In this document: piece by piece, positions 21,298 through 32,400 of the stretch | Numbering within the stretch: position 1 is the stretch's first letter | Layout of the letters: every line of letters begins with the position of its first letter | Source of the DNA: Nymphaea colorata | Lineage: Eukaryota; Streptophyta; Magnoliopsida; Nymphaeales; Nymphaeaceae | Reading direction: 5' to 3' | Assembly: GCF_008831285.2 (NCBI RefSeq) | Contig: NW_022205190.1 | Location: forward strand, 1 to 50,141 | Length of the DNA: 50,141 nt | Position numbers and translations under genes: made by a program | The notes under the pieces: generated by a model | The model's input: only the letters and a program-made list of their open reading frames with translations | Databases searched by the model: none | Told to the model about the DNA's origin: nothing

Positions 21298-22979
21298 ATG
21301 ACTGAAGTTTAAAAATACAAGGAGCATACCCAGTAAGAAATATAAAGGCTACTCTAAGAACCTGTTCCTATACAAACCATCCCTGCCTTAGACCAAGATA
21401 AAAAAGATGAATACGAATTATTCTTCTAAGTGTGACGAATGAGATCGTATCAAAGGAAAAATTAATTGGAAGCTTGCTGAAGCAAGGAATAAGATATGAG
21501 TAAGGAAGGCCTCATAAGTTATTTAACATTCATGCAATTCGTTCAAGTTTCAAAAGCGAGGTTGTAACATTGGAAGTATTTCTCGGTCCGTTCACACTTT
21601 ACCTCACCTTTTACAATAGCATATACAAGAATTTTACACATTTTCTCAAGGGAAAAGCAAGCACCTTTGCTACTATATACGAATGCTCAACAAGATAGTA
21701 TTAGTCTGTGGTCAAATGTACAACTTTTAAGTCAAAAGATTTTCTTGACACACTTGTATTGGTTGTCAAGGAATTCAGTTTTTTGAAAATTGCAGCAGCG
21801 CTTGGTGTTGGCCCACAGGTAACAGATCTAATGGGATTTGATTTGATTGCTTATGAGGATTGCATTGAGTTTGCTATGGAGAAATGTGTTCCACTGCCAA
21901 AGGTAGATGAGTATACTATCAATATCTTGAAGTAAAAATTGAAGAGACTGCATTTGCTGAAAGTTGTTCACATCGATATAAAACCAGAAAACTTTTGCTT
22001 CAGTCCACAACTAAATGAGCCTATTTTTATCGATTTCGGGCTTTCGGAAGTTATTACTTAGAATCCTGGTGAGACAACTCCAACATCATTTATGGGGTCA
22101 CTCAGTTACTGTTGTCCCTAGATGACAAGACTTTACTATGATTCAATAAGTGGATTGATCGACCTCTACTATAACGATACTGTATGCATGGCTCGTTCTT
22201 TCGCGGAGATGTCCAAAGAATATGCCAAAATATAACAAAAGATCAATTTTCTGAAAGGCGATAACGAATAGATGGAATCAGACTCTTAAGATGAAGTTGA
22301 GACGTTTCCCTCAGGTGTTCATTTTGGAAAAGTTATGCAAAGCTTCACATTTTTAAAGATTAAAAGCTTTATTTACTCCTCAAAGCCAATTGAGTAATGG
22401 TATAAGCTGCATGAACCAATTATAATCAAAAATAAAGATAATTTAGTGGAATTTATAACAAACCTACCCTACAATTACTATCTTTAGACCCTCTGCTTAC
22501 ATTTGCTTTCGTATAATAAATTCGATAAATTCATCTCATTCGAGCTAATCCAGCGCTTCAAACTCAATCTTTGCTATAGTGAATAATTTGCTATTGAGCC
22601 AGCTGCTTCCAAAGACGAATAAGGCTAAGACCAAAGTGGTAGAGTCTTTGGACCTTAGCTTATAGTCGAAAGAATGAGATAATTAAAAAATGGTCTGAAT
22701 ATTTAAGCCATAAATCTATCAAAGAAATAGTTACAGACTAGCTTAAACTTGGTAGCTTTCTTATAGAATCCAGCTTTGAAGGTATAAAAATAGTTTTATT
22801 TTCGAAAATTCACCTAATTTTCAGATTTAAGAGGAGTCCATTTCAGTGGAAAAGACAGAAAGAATAAGATGAAGATCATTTGTCATATGCTTGACTATTT
22901 AAACACTCCCAATCTCAAGTAAAAAGGGCTAGTAAATCAACTGGCCATTGCTGGAGCCACATTTTGTAATATTTCTTGA
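21298..22979 (+). CDS. Divergent protein kinase of ciliate type
   Basis: About 560 residues, ATG 21298 (MTEVEKYKEHTQEEIERLL) to TGA 22977, one break near 21431. Kinase marks: FAMEKCVPLP (hinge), LKRLHLLKVVHIDIKPENFC (catalytic loop HxDxKPEN), IFIDFGLSEVI (DFG), FMGSLSYCCPEM (P+1/APE). The Glu of CCPEM is TAG (22119-22121), the invariant Glu of the APE motif. No clear glycine loop is seen, and the ATP-lysine is not obvious (VVKCTTF is a candidate), so activity is unproven. After the APE motif comes an acidic insert (EEMESDSEDEVE) and a long C-terminal region. The style resembles kinases with HIDIKPEN expanded in ciliates. No introns. Confidence 0.85.
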
Positions 22980-23097
22980 CTCATCCTTCATCATATTATC
23001 TGTAAGTCATCCCTCCTTGGTTCACAATTTAGCCATCATTTAATTCTACCCACTATAGTAATTGGTCGAAGTGATAAGGCGAATCGGTAAGTTATAA

Positions 23098-24987
23098 ATG
23101 GCAAACCATATTCATAAAGCCTAGTTAATCTATCTAAGTTCCATGTCAATTGTTTGGATTAAATTTCGTATCTTATCGAGGTACCCTGAGCTTTAATTCA
23201 AATAAACTGTAACATAAGTGGTAATAGCTTAATTACTAAAGGTCAAACCTTTCATTCCATAAAAGGTTCATGACATTATAATCTTCCTTTTCACTTCTAA
23301 CATTTTTACCCAATATATCTCAAGCTACTTCCCTTATGTAGGTGAAGCCTTACAATAAGTGAAGAAGACCTTTTCCCACGATACTTATCTTCATATAAAG
23401 CTTTCAGTACTCGGGGAGTTCATTAAATCTAAGCATATGAATATTAATAATTTTGAAAGGATTTACCATGAGAACGTAAGTTAGAAAAACAATCTAAAAG
23501 TTAAGTATGTATTTAATACTTATGATTTTTAAATTGCGCTTCACGCTCATTATAATCATAACAAACACATTTACAAAAAGACATCAAAAAGTATTCGTAA
23601 AATACTTCAAGGCACAAATTTAATCAGATACTTTGTGCGTCGATACCAATATATCGACGATGAGGGTAAGGATTTTTAATATTAATTCATTAAATAGCTT
23701 TTGCAATCGCTAAATCCAAAGTCAATTTGCTACAGTAAATTCAAATAAATTATCATTTTTAGTCACCTGAGATATTTGCAAAAGATTAAAGGCAAAAGCC
23801 TTTAGGTTATAAAGTTAATCAAATAAAAAGTTAGCTTTTAGCTCATTATGAGCATCTAATTCACTAAGCAAAAGTATTCAAAAGATTTCATGGCCATATT
23901 TGAAAATTATTACATTCTTCTTACCATTTTCTATTATGCTAATAAACCTTTAGATCCAGAAGCAATTGAAAAGATAAGGATAATGGCATATCGTATTAAA
24001 AGCTAATACGAGGCTTCAATCTAATAAGATTATCTCAATTCTAGCTATATGAATGTGTTAAAATCGCTTAAACTATATATGGCCGCCACGGAACAACATA
24101 CCCAAAATATAAATTTATCTTGTATTGCAATAAGCCAAATGTTAAAAATAGATCCAATCCACGGCTAAATATTTTAAAGATAGATTATAGTTTATATTAA
24201 CAGCGTATTGGGTATGCTGCAGAATTCAAAAATCAAGGATACAACTTAATACTATACTTTTGTTTATCATGTATTATGTAAGCTGAAAGATAAAATACTA
24301 CTTAATACAATTTTACCAGATATCACTATCTATGAAATCATCACATTCTTTTTGGTATGGAATAGACGTTATGAAAATTTATTTCATTTTCATTTGGGCG
24401 TTTTGAAGGCTTTGCAAGATAATTTTCAGGTTTATTATGTGAATAGATATATCAATTAAGTTTACAAATTTGTGTTAAGGAATCGTTAAAAATGCCCTCA
24501 AATTCTAGCTAGGATCAAAGGAATGCACAGAAGACTGATTAAATAATGTTAAAAATATACTGCAAGTTGCGTTATAGTGATGATACTTCAGTTTAATACT
24601 AAAAAGGATGCTGCATCGGAGAGACTTTTGCGATTTGTGATTGAAAAAATTCCTCATATTAAGAGTAATGCAGGAATATTACTTCACATTATCTTATATC
24701 GTTATTTGATTGTGATAAATACATTTGACAAATAATTTCCGCCTGATTTTCACGAAAAAAGGTATGTATATATACTGGAAAAACTAAAAAAAAATAGTGA
24801 TAGAAAAGTTATATTTTTGTATAGAAAGGCCAACAAACTGAAACACGATCAATGTAGAAAAGCTTTTCCTTTTAAAAGGACTATAATGATTAAAGATTAT
24901 CGAAAAAATAACAAGTATCATAATCTTTTTAACAAATTACTTCAAGAAATATAAAAAAATCTAGATGGCCTTTCTCAAAATAAATGA
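23098..24987 (+). CDS. 629-residue AT-rich unknown protein
   Basis: A single uninterrupted frame of 1890 nt from ATG 23098 (MANHIHKAELIYLSSMSIVW) to TGA 24985, with no intron and no frame break, unlike most neighbours. It is helix-rich and basic (RYVYILEKLKKNSDRKVIFL near the end), with repeated Leu/Ile-rich segments (YYTFVYHVLCKLKDKILLNT) suggesting helical repeats. Hydrophobic stretches (IIIFLFTSNIFTQYI) are short and may be buried helices. Codon use is more AT-rich than in the flanking kinase and PHF5A genes. No family recognised. Its stop is 46 bp from the convergent coiled-coil gene. Confidence 0.85.
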
Positions 24988-25033
24988 TCTTATTATTAAT
25001 AGACCTAATATTGATAATAATTATATTAAAGTA

Positions 25034-25891
25034 TCAGCCCGTGGTGTTAGATGATCGATTATTGCTTCCTTTTTTCAGTTAGTGGACTTAGATTTCAAGC
25101 ATTAAAATTTTCTTCTTTTTAATTTCAAGTTATTGCTCATACCAACGATTTTCTTTGACGATATCTTGAACTAATTCATATTTTCCCTTTACTGGCCTGT
25201 ATTGCTGATTCTATTGGCTTCTATTTTATTCTTATTGGCTTTTATTGATGTTAAAAATTATGTTTTCTAACTCAATGATCGCAAGTTTCCTTTTCGCATT
25301 CTCTTATCTTTACCTAACCAGCTTTTCTTATGTTTGTTTGAGTAAGACTTAAATTCCAGCCATGATTGAGTTCTTTTACTTCAGTTCCTTGTTTTCGGTT
25401 TGTAATTATCTTATCTTTTTGTCCTTCTCAACTATTATACTTTTTAGCCGATTTATTTATTTTTATGAGTTTTTATGATAGTTATCTTTGTTGATTGTTT
25501 TAGTCTTTTAAAGAGTTTTTTTCTTTCGCTACTCTTCTGATTTTTTCATCTCTTTAACGGTTTGGTATATCCTGAGTTCTTTGGAATAGATCTTGATTTC
25601 ATCAAAGGAAACTCCATAAAACATCTGAAGAACACTTGCTGATGAAGAAATAAGTATGTCTTGGTAGGCCTTAATCACTTCTAGAAACACTCCTTAAATT
25701 TAGATTTAGGTTGAGTCCACTTCAATCTCTATGATTGTTTGGGGGTTAATATCTTCGCAAATTTTAAGAGCTAAGGCATGCTTGTTTTGATCTCTTTGGC
25801 ATTCGATCACCTTGTACTGGTACCACATCAAGAAATAATTATGAAATGATAAGTTGTACTTATTAATAAATTGAATTGCCTACTCTTTCAT
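25034..25891 (-). CDS. Coiled-coil protein, 285 residues
   Basis: One clean frame from ATG 25891 (MKEEAIQFINKYNLSFHNYF) to TGA 25034, no intron and no break. The N-terminal 110 residues look folded (ALKICEDINPQTIIEIEVDS, FLEVIKAYQDILISSSASVL). The rest is coiled coil (INRLKSIIVEKDKKIRELQT, RKLAIIELENIIFNINKSQ). TAA/TAG provide many Glu in the a-g heptads. AT-rich like its convergent neighbour. Function unknown. Confidence 0.82.
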
Positions 25892-26189
25892 AATCCTATC
25901 TAATAATTTAAATAAAATTAATGCCTTAATTTGCAAAGGATAGCATGGGGATACTAAACCATGCTTATTCCATATCAAAAATAGTTTTTTCCCTATATTT
26001 TTATACCCAATGTGTGAATATGCACAAAATTTATTCTTTTATAAAATTACCTACAAAAATACGCAAGGAATAGCATAACTGCTTCATTTTGTAGAAAATA
26101 ATTTTATGAATAGATTATAATGTAAGAGCTTTTCGAGATTCTCACTCATAAATTCACGCTCATTAATAATAAATAAACCCTCCTAACAA

Positions 26190-27730
26190 ATGCTTAAAAA
26201 GACGTGCTTTTGGACGAACTTCTCATCGAAAAGAAAAAGGAAGCCTTAAGAATTTTGGTCGAAACAAGATTGCAGCAATCATTGGATAGCAAGCGAATCA
26301 CAAACAACGAATAATTGATGTACCTTGCAGAGCACGTAGGCATATTCTCGAAAGGACTCACAAAATCATGAGCATACATGACCCAGATCTTCCCCTTACT
26401 CTCAAGGACGACCCGATTTCATCTGTCGTTGAACTTTTGTCAATTTCTTCACACGCCAGAATTGCACCCTCAGAGCACAGGAAATTTTAAACATTCATAA
26501 AAAGAAACTATGCCCTAAGGTACATTTGCTTTGAAATAGGGATTATTAGCAACAACTTTTTTCAGTTGGCTTGTGGAATGGGCCAGAAAACAATTTCATG
26601 AGTTTCTGAAGACTACTATCCACAGCCTCTATGTGGATAGTAGGCATGTGCGGCCTCACCAGTCCCAAAATAAAGAATAAAATGAAAAATAATAAAAATA
26701 GCCTGATTCTAATTGTCTTGTTGTCAAAAAGAAACCTCAAATTCCAGGACATAGAAGCATTCTTTCGTCTTCTTATCGGTAGAAGAGAGCAATGGTTACT
26801 CTTGAGCTTGATTAGAGAAAAGCAGATAAAATTAGAATGAAATCGCAATCCCCCTCATAGAAATCATTCAAAATGGGTCTTTCGAATCATTAGAAATTAG
26901 TAAAACTTGCCGATAAACAAATAGATTTTCTACTCTGCCTATGCCGAATAAATCCAGACCTTATACAAGAGCATATAAGGTTGTGTTCCCGATTTAGACA
27001 TGGCCTATGCAAGAAGGTTGAGAAAGGGTGGAAGAAGAAACGAGGCTAAGAGAAGGGTCAAATAAATAGCTAAAAATATAGAAAACATATGAACCATATC
27101 AAAGAGAACATTGAAAAATACTATAAGTACTATTGGAGTTTTCATAAGCCAGTCGGAAAGAGAGTAAAAAAGGAAAGAAGAGCAACCTTAGATATGGAAA
27201 CATTGTAAAAATCTGAGAGCCCAAGTAAGACATCACAAGGCAATAGGAGCATCTCAACAGAAAAGATGATCGACGAAAGAAGAAAAAATATAATTTCTTC
27301 CCTTTCTAAAAAGCATCGTTATGCTTAATTGCAAGAGTAGTAAAATGCTCAATCAAACTTACTTCCTAATCACGAGCGTTATAAGATTCCTATAAAATCA
27401 AAGAATGAGCTATAAATAAATAGCAAATCATTCTAACTTTCATTTTCTAGCTCCAGAAACAACCAATAATCAAAGTTATTAGTACTCAATGCTGGCTATG
27501 CCTCAGCTTAACTTGAAATAATTCAATAAAAAGCCCAAAAAATCAAAGCGAAAGTTGGCAAGCATCATAATTTGCATCATAAAAAATCACCGCATAAGCA
27601 AAAGCATTCTAAGTCTATAAACGTAGCCGAAGAATAAACCATATAAATTGCTTACAGTAGCCTGCCAGTGACTATCGATGTGGCTCCATCTTCTCATATT
27701 CGCCTACCCAAGATTCGAAGATTAAAATGA
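26190..27730 (+). CDS. Basic hypothetical protein
   Basis: About 510 residues. ATG 26190 is followed by an A5 run one base short (ML-KKDVLLDELLIEKKKE). Further breaks near 26372 and 26598. From 26600 to TGA 27728 the frame is open with no TGA for over 1.1 kb. The first 140 residues look folded (KRITNNEELMYLAEHVGIF, SSVVELLSISSHARIAPSEH, YICFEIGIISNNFFQLACG) and may be a helical domain. The remainder is Lys/Ser-rich, probably disordered, with His runs (KHHNLHHKKSPHKQKHSKS). No family recognised. It precedes PHF5A by 64 bp on the same strand. Confidence 0.72.
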
Positions 27731-27793
27731 TCATTTTTAATTAAGTAAATTTTTATCTTATCAACCCTTCAAATTGATAATCATTTATAAGAG

Positions 27794-28132
27794 ATGGCTA
27801 AGCACCACCCAGATCTAATCATGTGCAGAAAGCAGTGGGGAGTGGCGATCGGCAGACTTTGCGAGAAATGCTAAGGAAAGTGTGTTATCTGTGACTCTTA
27901 CGTCCGCCTTACTACACTAGTAAGGATCTGCGATGAATGCAACTATGGAACCAACCATAATCGATGCTTAATATGCAACGGGCCAGGAGTCTCCGATGCA
28001 TTCTACTGTAGATAATGTGTCCAGCAAGAAAAGGATAGGGATGGTTGCCCGAAGATTATAAACTTAGGCTCTGTTCGAGTGGATCAATTTTATGAGAGGA
28101 AAAAATATGGATTTGGAAAACGAGCAGGATGA
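27794..28132 (+). CDS. PHF5A: PHF5A / Rds3, SF3b spliceosome subunit
   Basis: A 112-residue, unbroken, intron-free gene matching PHF5A along its whole length: [80 protein letters not shown]5A is the zinc-knot subunit of U2 SF3b that shapes the branch-point adenosine pocket, of interest next to 20-nt introns. All zinc Cys pairs are kept. Two TAA codons (27872-27874 and 28013-28015) fall where other eukaryotes have Asp and Glu, so they fit Glu better than Gln. The C terminus is slightly longer (GKRAG). Confidence 0.97.
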
Positions 28133-28336
28133 TGATTAATATGATGTGGATAGGTTTATTTATCATGCTTAGAGCTAGTTTAATATAAATTAACTTTATT
28201 GGACCCTATCTAGCATGGATTAACTTTTGCTTTTTACCAAGCTTTTTTGCTATTTGATCATTTTGTTGTCCCATCATACATAACAATTTTTATTCTCTAA
28301 AAGTTTGCCGGGGATTAATTATATATTTATAAGTGG

Positions 28337-30016
28337 ATGAGCTTTATCTCAGATCCTGGGTAACTCCAAGCTGGGCTCTTCACGCTTTATGAGGCTCGTT
28401 ACGGAGCGCAGACATCCCTAAATATCAACTTCATTCCCGATTTATTGCAGTACATAAAGCAGAAGTTGACATCGTAGGAGTTAATCAGACTTGAAGATTA
28501 TCATTTGCAGAACTATCTTATGTAGCTTTCAATCAGCTATAAATAGTAAAAAACTCTCCAAGCCCTTACAGACAAGATCCTAGCTCACATCCGAAGCAAC
28601 AATAACTTTTGGTATCGCCATAACAACCAATAGCAGTTGGATGAATAGCAACAACAGAAGCATCATGCCATTGTTTGCTATCATAAAGACCTTGAGTAAC
28701 TCAAAAATGTATTTTCTAACATAGATAACCATTCTACTTTCAAACCGTCTTACCAACGCAAGACTACCGAAGCTTATACATTTCAACTTTTGCATAATAC
28801 TTCAGAGCCATATTTTGGCACGCGACAACCTCTCAATCATTTGGCTTACATACCATTGTTCCTCATCTAAAAGATGTCATTAACCAAAAGATAAATTTCC
28901 CTGGAGCAGCAAGAGGCATAAAATAAATTGCCACAATAATAACCCCGTCAAAAGGGTAGCTAAATAGTAGGGGAAAAGCGAGTTGAATACGAAAATTAGA
29001 GAAAAATGATGCAGGAATGCATAGTTTTTTTATTGAGCAATAAGACAAGAAATGTATCAACGACCAAATAATCTCCAAAGGAAATTTCAGAAGATGCTGA
29101 GTAATAACTTGAAAAAAGTTCTAGCTAAAGTGAAGACCATTAATCAATCTCACAATAGTAGACTATTTTGGATTAATTCTTAAGATTTGTCTAGAATTAA
29201 TATCCCTGCCAAAATTTCCTAACAGTCATCATATGGAACTCTTGACTCTAAATCTCATCAACTCTTGCAAAAAAGCCTATACGATTTTTCTTCAGCCTGA
29301 ACTTTTAGCTTAGCTGGAGCCTAATGAAAAAGAATCAAATACAAGTAGATAACAAAATCTTTCAAGCCTAAAATCAGTATCTCTAGATGCACAGGCACAA
29401 TAGATCCTATCAATGATTTCTTAGAAACACTTAACTGAAGTTGAGATTGAAATCTTAAGTATCACGTTTTTAAAGAATTGGGTTAGGACTCTCAAAGCCA
29501 TCACAATTTAGATGAGAAAGCGCTAATAAGCATCCCTGCAGATGAATGGATGGCTTAATAGCACCGAGGAGATCGCAAGGGTCAAGTCAGCCTATCAACA
29601 AATGCTTGACAATCCTTAATTCGTCGAGCTAACGAAATATAGGGCCATGGGATCTGGTATTCCGTGGAAATAAGATGACTACTTAAAGTTTTTAAAAGGC
29701 CTAAACGAGTTCTTGAACATCCCCACCAACAATAAAAAGATAGCATCTTCAATGGGGTAAGGTTATGAGCCTAATCATGTAAAACACGTAAAGGGCGTTT
29801 ATTTGACAGTTATGAAGGAAAGAATGGATAAGGGATAGTGTGGGGGGGAAACGTGGGAAATCATTGAGCAAATCAGACTTTATAGAGAAAGATATCAGTA
29901 ATTTTTCAATGAGGTGGTTTGAAAAAGGAAAAAAGATTAAAAAACGGAAGCCAAAGCGTAAGCGACGGAACAGTGCCTCTTAGGATTGCGAGTAATAGCC
30001 TGATTCTGAATATTGA
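28337..30016 (+). CDS. SANT/Myb-domain protein
   Basis: About 558 residues from ATG 28337 (MSFISDPGELQAGLFTLYEA) to TGA 30014. The N-terminal 300 residues are helical and Gln/Glu-rich with no recognised domain. Near residue 465 is a SANT/Myb-like module: GIPWKEDDYLKFLKGLNEF, KKIASSMGEGYEP and HVKHVKGVYLTVMKE, with Trp at the first core position. The C terminus is strongly basic then acidic (KKIKKRKPKRKRRNSAS), a nuclear localisation type. Possibly a chromatin or transcription protein. Frame breaks near 29235 and 29910 (the latter one extra T in a T run). The start is the first ATG after an AT-rich gap. Confidence 0.75.
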
Positions 30017-30098
30017 TGCATTAAAATTTATTGTGCCTCGAATCTTCTTTAGCTTATATAGTGGAAAATAAGTACCGGTTCATAATTAAATATCTTGC

Positions 30099-31545
30099 AT
30101 GAGCAGCAACTTGCCGGTTTATAAAATCATCCATGATGGCTAAGCCACAACCACATTATACAATGTTCTCACCCATGATGAGGTAAACAAGGTTCCTGAG
30201 GGTCTTCGGGCTACTTTCCTTGCAGAGGGTGAGGCAACACATGCTGATGGAGATAAGAAGACAATCTACATCACTCCACATAAGGCATCAACACCATTAT
30301 CTCCTCTGACGTCTCCATTAATTTTTCACTTGGAAGCAGTGAAGACCCGAATACTTAGGGCTTGCTACTGATTTCCTTTCTTCTCCTTATAAGTTCTGGA
30401 GAAAGTCCAAACCCTACACTCCTCCAACTGTCTCAATCGTCAGCAAAACTCCCTATTACCAAAGACTGGTTAGCCTTGCTGAGGCAAGAAATAGAACCCG
30501 GAGTGGGGCAATGGAAGAGGAGACGTTGAGGGATCCCCTCAATTCTTCAGAAAAATTGCTGAGGATTTTGCAAAGGAATATGACCTTGAGATCAAAGTGA
30601 TTGCAGGAGATGATTTGCTTAAATAAGGATTCAGACTCATGCATGCTGTTGGCCGTGCAAGTGATAAGGAGCCTGTTTTCGTTAACATCGCCTATCGTGG
30701 AAACCCAGATTCACAAGACTGGACTGCATATGTTGGAAAGGGTGTCTGCTTCGATACTGGAGGACTCAATATCAAGCCAGGTAATTTTGGCCTTATTTAG
30801 CTTCTGGTATGTTGGGAATGTTCTTGGATAAGCTGGGAGCCATGACTGTGCTTTCTGCCTTTCAATCCGTTGTCAGGGAAAAGGCCAGAATCAACTTGAC
30901 TGCACTATCGGCCTCGTTGAGAACTTTATCAACGAAAACAACTACAGACCTTCTGACATTATTACAAGTCGCAAGGGACTGACCGTTGAAATCGGAAACA
31001 CTGATGCTGAGGGACGCTTGGTCTTGGCTGACTGCATGAATTGGGTTCAGGAGAATTTCAATGTTAAGGTGTTGATTGAGCTATCAACTCTTACTGGAGC
31101 TATGATCACCTGCTTGGGAAGTGACGCTACCGGACTTTTCAGTAATGATGAGGGCCTTGTTCATGATCTGAAGGCTGTTGGAGAAAAGATCCATGAACGC
31201 TCTTGGCATCTTCCTGTCAACAAATATCATAAAGATATTATTACCCCCAAATACTGCGACCTCACCAACCACTCAGGAAAAGCCGAAGCTGGAGCCAGTC
31301 AAGCTGCTGCCTTCTTGAAGGAGTTTGTTGAGCCAGGTGTTAAATGGGCTCATTTGGACATCGCTGGAACATCTATGGTCAACAATGAAGCCACCGGATG
31401 GGGATCCCGCCTATTGTCGAGTATGCTTGTGAAGCTAGCATCAGGGAGAAAGAGCATGGAAAAGATCATTCTTAACATCATGGCATGGACATGGCATGGA
31501 CATGGGCATGGACATGGACATGGACATGGGCATAAGCATCATTGA
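30099..31545 (+). CDS. Leucyl aminopeptidase, M17 family, with His-Gly tail
   Basis: About 465 residues. The catalytic half is plain: GKGVCFDTGGLNIKP (metal-binding Lys and Asp), SGMLGMFLDKLGAMTVLSA, NTDAEGRLVLAD (metal ligands and catalytic Arg), ELSTLTGAM, LPVNKYHKDIITPKYCDLTN and HLDIAGTSMV. This is the two-metal cytosolic exopeptidase family, usually hexameric. Two 20-nt introns (30339-30358, 30781-30800) are secure. Breaks near 30290, 30490 and 31413 each lack one base. The tail EKEHGKDHSEHHGHGHGHG, coded by CATGGA-type repeats, is unusual for the family and could bind metal. The N-terminal domain is poorly conserved. ATG 30099 gives a normal length. Confidence 0.94.
30339..30358 (+). 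other. 20-nt intron (aminopeptidase gene)
   Basis: GTGAAG...ACTTAG, 20 nt. It joins SLGSR to LATDFLSSPYKFW in frame. It is the only secure intron starting GTG rather than GTA. A at -6. Confidence 0.75.
30781..30800 (+). other. 20-nt intron (aminopeptidase gene)
   Basis: GTAATT...ATTTAG, 20 nt. It interrupts the metal-site segment DTGGLNIKP|ASGMLG; both sides are fixed by M17 homology. A at -6. Confidence 0.96.
31485..31542 (+). repeat. CATGGA/CATGGG microsatellite in coding sequence
   Basis: Hexamer-based repeat at the 3' end of the aminopeptidase gene, coding Gly-His pairs and ending KHH before the stop. Copy number may be unreliable given frame breaks nearby. Confidence 0.85.
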
Positions 31546-31723
31546 TCATCTATATGAGAAAATTATTTGAAAATAATATTGCTTCTTTTTCCTTTAAGTA
31601 TTCCTTCATTTATATTTGATTGATCTTTCTATTCAGAAGAATCAATAAATTATAATCCTAAGTTATTACAAAATCAAGATGCCAATCAGCTTATTCAATT
31701 CTCTTATCTTTGCTCTTAAATTT

Positions 31724-32365
31724 TCATTTTTTATTAAGGGAATCCTATATTTCTTCAGACTCGTTTGAATTACCCTCGTCATCGCTATCCCCTGCTTGCC
31801 CACTCTCATCTTATTCATCCTAAATTAATATCGATATACCACGTCTTAGCTGCTTTATGATTCTTCGATGCTGTTTCCTTGTCTATCAATACCGTCCAGC
31901 ATTTATAAATCAGCACCAAGCCCCTTATAAACTTTTTCTCGATATTATGCCTCTTGAGCTATCGGATTCCCTTGGAGTTTGATCTTAGCCAAACGGGTAC
32001 GCTTCAAATATCGAGTCCAGCTAAAATCTTTGATAAGATTGAAGTCCAAAGAGAGTTAGTATAATCGTGGAAATTTAGCCAATGGTTCAAGATGCTAGCT
32101 TTCAAGGCTAAATTGCATTTAAATTACTTATTGTAGCTGAGTTCGAGGTTTGAGAGGTTCCCAAGGCAGGGAAATAGATGAGAGAACTCAGCTGGCAGTT
32201 GCATAGTGAAAGGTGTTCTAATCTTTGACATTTTTCAACAAATGTGGAGATCTTTTGAGTGAATAAGACCAAGTTGATCTCATCCAAGCAAAGCTACTAC
32301 AGTTTGTAGGCGACTCCATGTTCCTTTATACGTTGGGAAACTTTTTGAAATGAAGTTGGCTCCAT
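31724..32365 (-). CDS. Second ANP32-like leucine-rich-repeat protein
   Basis: About 213 residues from ATG 32365 (MEPTSFQKVSQRIKEHGVAY). LRR run: EELCLDEINLVLF, CQRLEHLSLCNCQLSSLIYF, NLSNLELSYNK, FPRLYELSLDFNLIKDF, LAKIKLQGNPIAQEAEYREK. The LRR cap MLDGIDRQGNSIEE is of ANP32 type. The tail is very acidic (DEEDESGQAGDSDDEGNSNE) and ends NKK, as in nuclear acidic chaperones. It differs clearly from the copy at 20394-21044. One-base breaks near 32190, 32110 and 31820. The stop codon at 31724 and the tail frame are well supported. Confidence 0.8.
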
Positions 32366-32400
32366 ATTCTATATATAATAACAGGAATTGATGAGATAAA

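Noticed and set aside
30469-30488. GT...AG 20-mer in the aminopeptidase
   Set aside because: It would remove VSLAEARN, a conserved M17 segment. A missing base near 30490 is the better reading.
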